The notes beneath the pieces were generated by a model that searched no databases, was not told where the DNA came from, and saw only the letters and a list, made by a program, of their open reading frames with translations. From Crocosphaera sp038442745 (GTDB lineage Bacteria; Cyanobacteriota; Cyanobacteriia; Cyanobacteriales; Microcystaceae), in NCBI RefSeq assembly GCF_038442745.1, contig NZ_JARVCN010000052.1, positions 1 to 13,041 on the forward strand: 13,041 nucleotides of DNA, written 5' to 3'. Shown here one piece after another: positions 7,033-13,041 of the stretch. Both the position numbers and the translations under genes were made by a program. The stretch's first letter is position 1, and every line of letters begins with the position of its first letter.

Positions 7033-7145
7033 TGATCAGTGATGAAAATAGAAAGAGAAGAAAGTGAAAACTAATCTTTATGAAATAGATTTTGGTTTAT
7101 GGTTAGATAAACAGGCGATCGCCCTGAAAAATTGAATTATTTTAA
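7033..7145 (+). repeat. Direct repeat copy A flanking hicBA
   Basis: This stretch aligns with 7660-7765. Shared anchors in order are TGATCAGT, an AAGAAAGT-like A-rich run, TAATCTT, a TTTATGGTTAGA block, GCGATCGCCCT and AATTATTTTAA. Identity is roughly three quarters by eye, with small indels near the end. It ends one base before the hicA stop codon, so the toxin gene abuts this copy directly. Both copies contain the first codons of a DUF29 gene. Confidence 0.65.
7064..7135 (+). pseudogene. Decayed DUF29 gene head, copy A
   Basis: GTG 7064 opens a 23-codon frame, VKTNLYEIDFGLWLDKQAIA followed by LKN and TGA. LYxxDFxLWLxKQ is the signature N-terminus of DUF29 proteins, whose full length is about 145-155 aa and is seen intact at 7778. 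Everything beyond residue 23 is missing and the minus-strand hicA begins ten bases later. It is either a gene remnant or, less likely, a very short translated leader. The DUF29 function is unknown. Confidence 0.6.
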
Positions 7146-7376
7146 CTATTTACTCTTATATAATTCTATAAATTCATCCACTTCTAACTTTGACTGTATA
7201 ATAATAGCTCTTAGAGTTCCTTTATCAATATTTTTATGATTAGGGACAACGACTTCCGTAAAAGGTTCATCTCTATAGAGAATAATATGGCTACCTTTTT
7301 GACGCTTTATGTAAAACCCAACTTTTTTTAATGTTTTGATACATTCTTTCCCTGAAATTTGAGGTAATTTACTCAT
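7146..7376 (-). CDS. hicA: HicA-type toxin (mRNA interferase)
   Basis: A small double-stranded-RNA-binding-fold protein that cleaves mRNA and stops translation when not bound by HicB. The 76 residues have the HicA pattern: an N-terminal helix with SGKECIKTLKKVGF (8-21), the catalytic histidine in KGSHIIL (H30), and VVVPNHKNIDKGTLRAIIIQ (42-61). Its ATG overlaps the TGA of hicB in an ATGA four-base overlap, so the two are translationally coupled with the antitoxin first. Its stop codon touches a degenerate direct repeat (7033-7145). The key histidine and all core segments are present, so it looks intact. Confidence 0.92.
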   Translation of the reverse strand: MSKLPQISGKECIKTLKKVGFYIKRQKGSHIILYRDEPFTEVVVPNHKNIDKGTLRAIIIQSKLEVDEFIELYKSK

Positions 7377-7579
7377 ATAGTCAGCGTTAATGTCTCCACT
7401 TTATCTTCAGGAATAACACGGCCTTCTTCTTGGAGAACTTCAATATATAATTCTATTGCTTCTTTAATATTAGCGATCGCTTCTTCTTTAGTTTTTCCTT
7501 GACTAATACAAGGAGGTAAACTAGGACATTGAGCAACCCAATAACCGTCTTCTCCAGGGTAAATAATTACTTTTCTCAT
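7373..7579 (-). CDS. hicB: HicB-type antitoxin
   Basis: Binds and neutralises HicA. The 68 residues are the short form: the partial RNase H-like HicB domain with GYWVAQCPSLPPCISQGKTK (12-31) and the helix EEAIANIKEAIELYIEVLQE (32-51). There is no C-terminal ribbon-helix-helix or helix-turn-helix extension, so direct autoregulation as in longer HicB proteins is uncertain. It is the first gene of the hicB-hicA pair. The ATG at 7579 has no clear Shine-Dalgarno sequence. A TGCTATGAT extended -10 element about 35-45 bp upstream on the same strand is a plausible promoter. A HIP1 octamer lies inside the gene. Confidence 0.92.
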   Translation of the reverse strand: MRKVIIYPGEDGYWVAQCPSLPPCISQGKTKEEAIANIKEAIELYIEVLQEEGRVIPEDKVETLTLTI

Positions 7580-7612
7580 CAGTAAATTATCAAAATAAAT
7601 TAATTAATCTTT

Positions 7613-7663
7613 ATCATAGCACAAAAATAAGCCATATTTCATTAAATAGTAATATGCTATGAT
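7613..7663. promoter_or_regulatory. Mirrored TGCTATGAT elements upstream of hicB
   Basis: ATCATAGCA (7613-7621) and TGCTATGAT (7655-7663) are perfect 9-bp inverted arms 33 bp apart. Read on their own strands, each is a TGNTATGAT extended -10 promoter box. The minus-strand one lies about 35 bp before the hicB ATG, and the plus-strand one points into direct repeat copy B and the DUF29 gene. They could be a divergent promoter pair or a two-site operator for the toxin-antitoxin complex. Confidence 0.45.
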
Positions 7664-7765
7664 CAGTTATAAACATAAGAAAAGAAAAAAGTAACAAATA
7701 ATCTTGACAACACAGACTTTGCTTTATGGTTAGAAAAACAAGCGATCGCCCTTTAATTATTTTAA
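7660..7765 (+). repeat. Direct repeat copy B flanking hicBA
   Basis: Diverged partner of 7033-7145, in the same orientation, 81 bp upstream of the hicB start. It begins at TGATCAGT inside the mirrored promoter-like element and ends 12 bp before the intact DUF29 gene. The two copies bracket the whole toxin-antitoxin module with its upstream region. Confidence 0.65.
7679..7756 (+). pseudogene. Decayed DUF29 gene head, copy B
   Basis: The frame after the stop at 7676-7678 reads EKKKVTNNLDNTDFALWLEK then QAIAL and TAA (7754-7756). DFALWLEKQ is the DUF29 N-terminal signature. The codon aligned to the GTG start of copy A is GTA here and no other start exists, so it is not translatable as a gene. 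It lies 21 bp before the complete DUF29 gene. Confidence 0.55.
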
Positions 7766-7777
7766 AATATTAATGGT

Positions 7778-8245
7778 ATGTCTAAAACACTATACGATCA
7801 AGATTTTCAAAAATGGATAGAAACAACTATCTATCAATTACAAAAGGGTGAGTTTTCCTCTTTAGATATTGATAACTTAATTGAGGAATTAACAGAGTTG
7901 GGAAAATCAGAAAAAAGATCATTAGAAAGTAATTTGATGATTCTCTTAGCTGATTTACTCAAACTGAAAGTACAACATGATGCACCCTCATTTATGAAAG
8001 ATAGCTGGTATCGTTCTATTATTGAACATCGTCAACGGGTTCAGAAAAATTTAAGGTATACTCCTTCTCTTAAATCTTATCTAGAAACTGCCATTAAAAA
8101 AGCTCATCCTGATGGTAGAAAAATAGCTATCAAAGAGGGCCAACTGGATAAGTTTGAGGTTCGTATTCCTCAAGAAAGTAAATATCCTAAAATTTGTCTT
8201 TTTTCTCAAGAACAAATATTAGATGAAGATTTTTATGGTATTTAA
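7778..8245 (+). CDS. DUF29 family protein
   Basis: A 155-aa protein of the DUF29 family, which is abundant and multi-copy in cyanobacteria and has no established function. The N-terminus LYDQDFQKWIE (5-15) is followed by the family block SLDIDNLIEELTELGKSEKR (28-47), a helical stretch with LLADLLKLKVQH (56-67), SWYRSIIEHRQRVQ (76-89) and a C-terminal segment ending DEDFYGI. It appears mostly helical with no membrane segment. The length is normal for the family, so this copy is intact. No Shine-Dalgarno sequence precedes the ATG. Two broken heads of the same family lie upstream, so this locus has gained and lost DUF29 copies. The neighbouring hicBA may or may not be related to it in function. 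Confidence 0.85.
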   Translation: MSKTLYDQDFQKWIETTIYQLQKGEFSSLDIDNLIEELTELGKSEKRSLESNLMILLADLLKLKVQHDAPSFMKDSWYRSIIEHRQRVQKNLRYTPSLKSYLETAIKKAHPDGRKIAIKEGQLDKFEVRIPQESKYPKICLFSQEQILDEDFYGI

Positions 8246-8308
8246 CTGAGGATTATTTAACTTTACATCCATCGGCAAATTTATTTTCTTTGAGCGTAAA
8301 ATTAAACT

Positions 8309-8322
8309 GTTTTTAAAAACAT
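8309..8322. terminator. Palindrome between convergent DUF29 and nadE genes
   Basis: TGTTTTTAAAAACA is a perfect 14-bp palindrome in the 87-bp gap between two convergent genes. A longer imperfect stem, TTTAACTTTAC (8256-8266) with GTAAAATTAAA (8296-8306), has one mismatch and is followed by T5 on the + strand. Both are AT-only or nearly so and would be weak terminators. Confidence 0.35.
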
Positions 8323-8332
8323 AATTAACCCA

Positions 8333-10021
8333 TTAATCTAACTTCTGACGACTAGCAATAGGCATTCTCCAACCTGTTCCAAATGCACGATCGCTTATTT
8401 TTAATCCTGGAGGAGCTTGTTTGCGCTTAAATTCGGCACGTGTAACCAATTTTGCTATCTTACAAACTGTATCATAATCGAACCCCATTTCTACAATTTC
8501 TTTGATAGATTGATGACGATGAATTAACCTGTCTAAAATAGCGTCTAAGACATCATAAGGTGGCAAGGAATCTTGATCCAGTTGATCGGGTTTTAATTCG
8601 GCACTAGGGGGTTTAATTATGACATTATGAGGAATCACCTCTTGATGTCGATTTAACCACTCACAAAGGCTAAAAACACGGGTTTTAGGGAGGTCTGAAA
8701 TAACCGCTAAACCTCCATTCATATCCCCATATAAAGTACAGTAACCTACTGCCATTTCTGATTTATTTCCGGTTGATAATAATAGATGTCCGAATTTATT
8801 AGCGATCGCCATTAATAAGTTACCACGAATTCTCGATTGCAAATTTTCTTCAGCAACTCCAAATTCTGTATTTTTAAATAAAGGTTCTAACAGTAAATCA
8901 TAAGCTTTCATTACATCTCCAATAGCTAAAGTCTGACTATTAATTCCTAAGTTGTTAACTAACGTTTCTGCATCACTAATAGAATGACTCGAACTGTAGG
9001 GAGAAGGCATTAATATTCCTAACACATTTTCTTTTCCTAATGCTTCGGCTGCAATAGCTGCAACTAAGGATGAATCAATACCACCACTTAATCCTAAAAT
9101 AGCTTTAGAAAAGCCACATTTACTAGCATAATCTTTTAATCCTAACACTAAAGATGACCAGATTTCCTCTTCTTCCGTTTCTAGACAATGAGCAACATAA
9201 CTGGTTTCTAAGTCTTCATTATTTTGATCGTAGTTAATAACTTCTATTGCAGTTTGATACCCTTTGGTGCGTAAGCTAATTTCACCTTTTCTGCTGACAG
9301 CAAAACTATTTCCATCAAAAATCAAGTCATCATTTCCGCCTACTTGGTTGGTATAAATAATCGGTATCTTATAGTATTTTGCACTGTGTTTTAACATTGC
9401 TTCTCTAATCTTTTGTTTACCAATACTATAAGGAGAAGCAGATAAATTTACTACCAAATCAACCCCGTGTTTAACTAAGTCTTGTATAGGGTTATTTTCA
9501 TAGGTTCGTTTACCCCAAAATTTTTCATCGTTCCATAAATCTTCACACACAGTCACGCCAATTTTAATAGCTTTAGCGTTAGGAACATTTGACGATAATT
9601 GAAAATAATTGCTTTCTTTTCCTGCTTCAAAATAACGATCTTCATCAAAAACGTCATAAGTAGGTAAAAGTCGTTTATGAAAAATTTGTTTAATGGTTTG
9701 ATTTTCGATCAAAATAATACTATTAAATAGAGACTTTTCTCCTTCAAGAAAAGCATGACTGTTTTTAACAACAGTTCCCACGAGAACAGCTAAATCTTTC
9801 GGTACTTTTTCAGCTAATTGCTCTACTTCTGTCCATAAATTATCAATAAAACTAGCATTTAATAGTAAATCTTTAGGCGGATAACCACACAGCGAAAGTT
9901 CAGGTGTTAATAATAATTTTGCCCCCCTTTCTACTGCTATATTTGCAGCTTTATGAATATGGTTTGCGTTGTTTCTGATATCACCAATAATAGGGTTAAG
10001 CTGAGCGATCGCAATTTTCAT
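8333..10021 (-). CDS. nadE: Glutamine-dependent NAD+ synthetase
   Basis: Makes NAD+ from nicotinate adenine dinucleotide, ATP and glutamine. The 562 residues have the two-domain architecture. The N-terminal nitrilase-type glutaminase (1 to about 265) has the Glu-Lys-Cys triad visible as E41 (LTPELSLCGYPP), K116 (FHKRLLP) and C159 (VTVCEDLWN). The C-terminal N-type ATP pyrophosphatase synthetase has the P-loop LSGGIDSS (311-318) and STGNKSE (416-422). All key residues are present, so it should use glutamine as well as ammonia. It is the last gene of the pncB-nadD-nrtR-nadE operon, starting 29 bp after nrtR. No clear Shine-Dalgarno sequence is seen before the ATG. The start codon is followed closely by a HIP1 site encoding Ala-Ile-Ala. 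Confidence 0.96.
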   Translation of the reverse strand: MKIAIAQLNPIIGDIRNNANHIHKAANIAVERGAKLLLTPELSLCGYPPKDLLLNASFIDNLWTEVEQLAEKVPKDLAVLVGTVVKNSHAFLEGEKSLFNSIILIENQTIKQIFHKRLLPTYDVFDEDRYFEAGKESNYFQLSSNVPNAKAIKIGVTVCEDLWNDEKFWGKRTYENNPIQDLVKHGVDLVVNLSASPYSIGKQKIREAMLKHSAKYYKIPIIYTNQVGGNDDLIFDGNSFAVSRKGEISLRTKGYQTAIEVINYDQNNEDLETSYVAHCLETEEEEIWSSLVLGLKDYASKCGFSKAILGLSGGIDSSLVAAIAAEALGKENVLGILMPSPYSSSHSISDAETLVNNLGINSQTLAIGDVMKAYDLLLEPLFKNTEFGVAEENLQSRIRGNLLMAIANKFGHLLLSTGNKSEMAVGYCTLYGDMNGGLAVISDLPKTRVFSLCEWLNRHQEVIPHNVIIKPPSAELKPDQLDQDSLPPYDVLDAILDRLIHRHQSIKEIVEMGFDYDTVCKIAKLVTRAEFKRKQAPPGLKISDRAFGTGWRMPIASRQKLD

Positions 10022-10050
10022 TGTACTAATAATTTTTAGTAATCTAAGGG

Positions 10051-10770
10051 CTAAATAAAAACGAAAGGTTTATCTTTTAAGGGCGCAAATGCTTCGGAGT
10101 CAAAGCGATATAGTGTAGCTGGTCTTCCTGCACCTCTTGATGCTTTTTCTTCGGTATCTATTAAAAAACCTAGCTTAAGTAAACGAGTTCTAAAATTAGA
10201 ATAATCGGCAAATTTTTCTCCTAAAACAGTAGTATAAAATTGATATAAATCGTTTAAAGTAAACATCTCTGGTAAAACTTCAAAAGCAATAGGACTGTAT
10301 TCTAATTTACTTTTGAGTCGTTGATAACCATATTCTAAAATCAGGTTATGATCAAAAGCTAAATCAGGAACTTTCTCTATCATATACCAAGTAGTTTGAT
10401 GATGATTAGCAATTAATTTTGCTTCTTCAAAACGTACTAAAGCAAAATAACTAACAGATAGATAACGAACCCCATAACTGTCCGGTGATTCTCTGGGATC
10501 TCTTTCTGGTCCACCAAAGGTATATAGTTGTTCCAGATACAGATTATTAGTCTCTATTTTTTCTGATAGAATACGATCAGCCGCAACTTCTAAAGATTCT
10601 CCTTTTCTTACTAGAGTTCCTGGTAAACCCCACTGATTGATGTATGGTTTTTCTTGACGTTTAACTAATAAGACCAATAATCTATTTTCTATAGAATCAA
10701 TGGAAAAAATAACATTATCAACTCCTACCTTAAAGTCGTCCAAAGTTGATTTACTATTCTTTGAATTCAT
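10051..10770 (-). CDS. nrtR: NrtR-type Nudix-derived transcriptional regulator of NAD metabolism
   Basis: Probably represses NAD biosynthesis genes and is released or modulated by ADP-ribose-type ligands, as shown for the NrtR family. Residues about 15-155 form a Nudix fold with GLPGTLVRKGESLEVAADRI (48-67). Against the consensus Gx5Ex7REUxEExGU, the first Gly is T52, the catalytic Glu after R66 is I67, the second of the paired Glu is K71 and the final Gly is E73. Hydrolase activity is therefore very unlikely. The C-terminal part (about 160-239) has the winged-helix pattern, with the wing GRPATLYRF (215-223) typical of NrtR. It starts within the end of nadD (ATGA overlap), so it is co-translated with the pathway it probably controls. 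The operator was not identified. A catalytically active Nudix hydrolase is the alternative, disfavoured by the lost residues and the DNA-binding domain. Confidence 0.85.
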   Translation of the reverse strand: MNSKNSKSTLDDFKVGVDNVIFSIDSIENRLLVLLVKRQEKPYINQWGLPGTLVRKGESLEVAADRILSEKIETNNLYLEQLYTFGGPERDPRESPDSYGVRYLSVSYFALVRFEEAKLIANHHQTTWYMIEKVPDLAFDHNLILEYGYQRLKSKLEYSPIAFEVLPEMFTLNDLYQFYTTVLGEKFADYSNFRTRLLKLGFLIDTEEKASRGAGRPATLYRFDSEAFAPLKDKPFVFI

Positions 10771-11333
10771 GCGTACAATTTTTCCTGATGAATGTAATCT
10801 TGAATGGGGGGAATTAAAACATTTTCATTACCATGTTTTCGGTAAGCAGTAGAGGAAACAGCCGGCGCATTCAAGTCGGCAATTTCGTATTTTCCCCCTA
10901 TTTCTTCTAAACCTTTTAAGTCAGATTCTTTAATAGTATAACCAGGACGAGGAACAATTAATAGGGAAACTTCAGCCAATAATTCATTGATACGATACCA
11001 CTGACAAATTTGCTTGACTAAATCAGATCCAATAACAAAAAAATAGTCTGCATTTTCTCCCCATATCTCCTTAGCTTTACCCACACTGACTATACTGTGA
11101 CGATGGCTTAAACTTTTAGAAAGATGAATGTTATTGCTGGAAGCATTAATATTATCAATTAATAACTTTAACATCGCCATACGATGATCTAGAGAGGTTC
11201 GATGATTTTTATAAGGGTTATCTGCAGCCCAAATTCCTACATAATCAAAATGCTCCGATAACCAACGAACAATAGACTCATGACCTGCTGTTGGTGGATC
11301 GGCACTGGTTCCAAATAAAGCAATTTTCGTCAT
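10767..11333 (-). CDS. nadD: Nicotinate mononucleotide adenylyltransferase
   Basis: Joins AMP from ATP to nicotinate mononucleotide to give nicotinate adenine dinucleotide. The 188-aa protein has the nucleotidyltransferase signature GTSADPPTAGH (8-18), a (H/T)xGH variant with Thr at the first position, then FFVIGSDLVKQICQWYR (98-114) and SSTAYR (160-165), matching the NadD ISSTxIR block. I chose ATG 11333: AGGA lies nine bases upstream and MTKIALFGTSADPP is the expected N-terminus. The frame extends seven codons further to a TTG overlapping the pncB stop, which is less likely. It sits between pncB, which makes its substrate, and nrtR, with a four-base ATGA overlap into nrtR. NMN could be an alternative substrate, but the neighbours favour NaMN. 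A second adenylyltransferase elsewhere in the genome is likely but cannot be seen. Confidence 0.85.
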   Translation of the reverse strand: MTKIALFGTSADPPTAGHESIVRWLSEHFDYVGIWAADNPYKNHRTSLDHRMAMLKLLIDNINASSNNIHLSKSLSHRHSIVSVGKAKEIWGENADYFFVIGSDLVKQICQWYRINELLAEVSLLIVPRPGYTIKESDLKGLEEIGGKYEIADLNAPAVSSTAYRKHGNENVLIPPIQDYIHQEKLYA

Positions 11334-11350
11334 ATAATTATATCCTAAAA

Positions 11351-12700
11351 TCAAACAATCAAAGATTTATGTAACATTTCCAATGGTTGAGAAATATCCA
11401 CCTGAATAGGTGTAGGTTCTGTTATTTTATGAGTGTCTTTGGGTAAACTTTTAAGAGATGCTTTGACTCGTTGACGAATAATTTCTAAAGATTCATTTTC
11501 TTTTAAGACTTTACCTTTTTTCACAACTAATTCTAGTAAGGGTTTTTCTCCTGATTGAATAGTTTCATCTGCTAATGCTAAGCGATCGCTGGATATTATT
11601 CCGTTATTATAGCGACGAAATATCTGTTTTCTGCCGGGATAAGTCATCTTATGACTAGATTGTTTCATGGTAGGAATGTTGTCTATTTCTACTAATTTAT
11701 AGACTCCGTTGATCGGTTGTCCCGTTACTAAACGAGTCCCCACTCCATAACCATCGATATTAGCGTTTTCTGCTCGCAACCGTTCCAACTCCCATTCATC
11801 AATGTCCCCACTGGCAAAAATGTTCACCGTCGGTAGTAGCGATCGCACTTTTTGGGATAAACTCCCCAAGTCTCCAGAGTCCAAGCGAACTCCCTTCACC
11901 TCTAATTTACCAGTTGCCATTTTGTCGGCTAACTGTTGGGCTGCGCTTATGGTATCATAGGTATCGATTAATAGGGTAGATCCTGGAAAATAGCGATTAA
12001 AAGCCATAAATGCTTCATCTTCGCTACCAGATAAACCTTTTATCGCCATCACTAATGCGTGAGCCATAGTGCCACTGGGTTGTTGGTTTAGTTCCTTGGC
12101 GGCTAGTACATTAGAAGTTGCATCGAAACCTGCCCCCAAGGCCGCTCTAGCTGCCCAAATTGCTCCTTGAGGACTAAAAGCGCGCCTTGTGCCAAATTCT
12201 AACAAAATTGCCTTATCCCCTGCCACATCACGCATTCTTGCCGCTCTGGTTGCAATTAAGGTTTGATAGTTGATGGTGTTTAAGAGATAGGTTTCTACTA
12301 TTTGGGCTTGCCATAGAGGTGCTTCAACCCGTAGTAAGGGTTCGTTGGGCAAGATAGCTGTTCCTTCAGGAACCGCCCAAACGTCTCCCGTAAAGCCTTT
12401 ATTTTGCAACAAAGACCAAAATTCAGGGGTTACATGGTCAAAAATACCTGTACTTTTCAGATAATCTATCTGTTCTGCTGTAAAGCGCCAGTTTTCTAGA
12501 TACTGTAAACCTTGGGCTAGTCCCATGGCAATTAAATAGCCAAAATTATCGGGTAAGCTGCGTACAAATAGCTCAAAACTGGCTCTCTTTTCGGCAATAC
12601 CTTCCCCTACATAACAAGCCGCCATGGTTAACTGATACAAGTCCGTTAGTAGGCTATTGTCCTGGGGTGAGGGGGTTAAACTGGGATTGAACGTTAACAT
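11351..12700 (-). CDS. pncB: Nicotinate phosphoribosyltransferase
   Basis: Converts nicotinate and PRPP to nicotinate mononucleotide, the first step of the Preiss-Handler route, with ATP hydrolysis through a phosphohistidine. The 449 residues begin with the family opening LLTDLYQLTMAACY (17-30) and include LEFGTRRAFSPQGA (167-180), SGTMAHALVMAI (209-220, candidate phosphohistidine H214) and LIDTYDT (244-250), and a GVRLDSGDLG block that binds the substrate phosphate. A C-terminal 70-residue segment is lysine-rich. It is the first gene of the NAD operon, with its stop 17 bases before the nadD ATG. A strong promoter lies 28 bp upstream, leaving a 5' leader of about 20 nt with no Shine-Dalgarno sequence. 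Confidence 0.95.
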   Translation of the reverse strand: MLTFNPSLTPSPQDNSLLTDLYQLTMAACYVGEGIAEKRASFELFVRSLPDNFGYLIAMGLAQGLQYLENWRFTAEQIDYLKSTGIFDHVTPEFWSLLQNKGFTGDVWAVPEGTAILPNEPLLRVEAPLWQAQIVETYLLNTINYQTLIATRAARMRDVAGDKAILLEFGTRRAFSPQGAIWAARAALGAGFDATSNVLAAKELNQQPSGTMAHALVMAIKGLSGSEDEAFMAFNRYFPGSTLLIDTYDTISAAQQLADKMATGKLEVKGVRLDSGDLGSLSQKVRSLLPTVNIFASGDIDEWELERLRAENANIDGYGVGTRLVTGQPINGVYKLVEIDNIPTMKQSSHKMTYPGRKQIFRRYNNGIISSDRLALADETIQSGEKPLLELVVKKGKVLKENESLEIIRQRVKASLKSLPKDTHKITEPTPIQVDISQPLEMLHKSLIV

Positions 12701-12727
12701 TTGTTGTATTTTTGTTCTTTCAAACCA

Positions 12728-12756
12728 ATTATAGTGATTTTTACCAAAAGTGTCAT
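12728..12756 (-). promoter_or_regulatory. Sigma70-type promoter of the pncB-nadD-nrtR-nadE operon
   Basis: On the minus strand ATGACA (12756-12751) is separated by exactly 17 bp from a perfect TATAAT (12733-12728). Transcription would start near 12721, about 20 nt before the pncB ATG. This is the best promoter in the window. An NrtR operator would be expected to overlap it, but I could not pick out a convincing palindrome. Confidence 0.7.
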
Positions 12757-12784
12757 CCCGTTTTTCACAGCAATCTTCAATTAA

Positions 12785-12988
12785 ATCCCTTTAATACTAT
12801 CTAATGAGTTTCACACTGCATCCAATGCCTTAGATTCCCTTATTGCTCGTGACAAGATTATTTACGATAATGCAACTGGTAATTTATTCTTTGATTCTGA
12901 TGGTGTTGGAGGATCTCCAAACATTCTGATAGCCAAACTTGTCGGGGCTCCCGCACTGCTGAGCACAGACATCTTCATTAGCCCATAG
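12785..12988 (+). pseudogene. C-terminal remnant of an RTX/hemolysin-type calcium-binding protein
   Basis: The frame from just after a TAA (12782-12784) to a TAG (12986-12988) codes 67 residues with no ATG or GTG start. It contains NEFHTASNALDSLIARDKII, then YDNATGNLFFDSDGVGGSPN and ends LLSTDIFISP. The pattern DxIIYDxxTGxLFFDxDG..., followed by xFxxL and a terminal TDIFI, is the usual last block of cyanobacterial secreted RTX-repeat proteins, which carries the type I secretion signal. The nonapeptide GGxGxDxLx repeats that should come before are missing. The upstream end lies within about 30 bp of the pncB promoter, so a deletion or rearrangement probably joined this scrap to the NAD operon. 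Nothing recognisable follows it to 13041. Confidence 0.7.
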
Positions 12989-13041
12989 TAAGTAAGTCAG
13001 CAGAATTAATTGTATATTTTATGGTATAGTTTTATCAGCAT

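Noticed and set aside
7033..7765. Direct repeats around hicBA as ends of an insertion sequence
   Set aside because: There is no transposase, no terminal inverted repeats and no short target duplication, and the repeats themselves code for DUF29 heads.
11334..11354. Longer nadD beginning at a TTG that overlaps the pncB stop
   Set aside because: The internal ATG at 11333 has AGGA at a suitable distance and gives the standard NadD N-terminus.

Overview
The window is cyanobacterial chromosome, most likely from a unicellular nitrogen-fixing lineage such as Crocosphaera/Cyanothece. The evidence is AT-rich DNA, eight perfect copies of the HIP1 octamer GCGATCGC, dispersed palindromes of the GTAGGGGCGAAC type, an uptake hydrogenase small subunit without a Tat signal, and DUF29 and HicBA genes. 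The exact genus is an inference.

Left part (1-3173, + strand): a 334-aa fibre-like protein with two tandem GIGTxSPS-type repeats is followed by a 655-aa protein of no recognised function. This is the least understood part of the window. A bidirectional terminator separates it from a minus-strand solitary D12-class adenine-N6 DNA methyltransferase (3264-4121).

Centre (4122-7020): a divergent control region carries three ATGWCAT heptamers, two of them in a perfect 9+6+9 inverted repeat. It leads into hupS and hupL, the [NiFe] uptake hydrogenase that recovers electrons from H2 released by nitrogenase. A 28-nt dispersed palindrome lies between the two genes and another follows hupL. hupW, the maturation protease, is not in the window.

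Accessory patch (7033-8245): a hicB-hicA toxin-antitoxin pair on the minus strand sits between two diverged direct repeats of about 110 bp. Each repeat carries the decayed first 20 or so codons of a DUF29 gene, and a full DUF29 gene follows directly. A 9-bp inverted repeat containing TGCTATGAT on each strand lies upstream of hicB.

Right part (8333-12756, - strand): a compact operon pncB-nadD-nrtR-nadE encodes nicotinate phosphoribosyltransferase, an NaMN adenylyltransferase, a Nudix-derived NrtR-type regulator with a ruined catalytic box, and glutamine-dependent NAD synthetase. Together these give the whole route from nicotinate to NAD plus its probable regulator. A strong sigma70-type promoter lies just before pncB. 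Beyond it (12785-12988) is a start-less C-terminal scrap of an RTX/hemolysin-type calcium-binding protein. No tRNA, rRNA, CRISPR array, transposase or integrase was seen.
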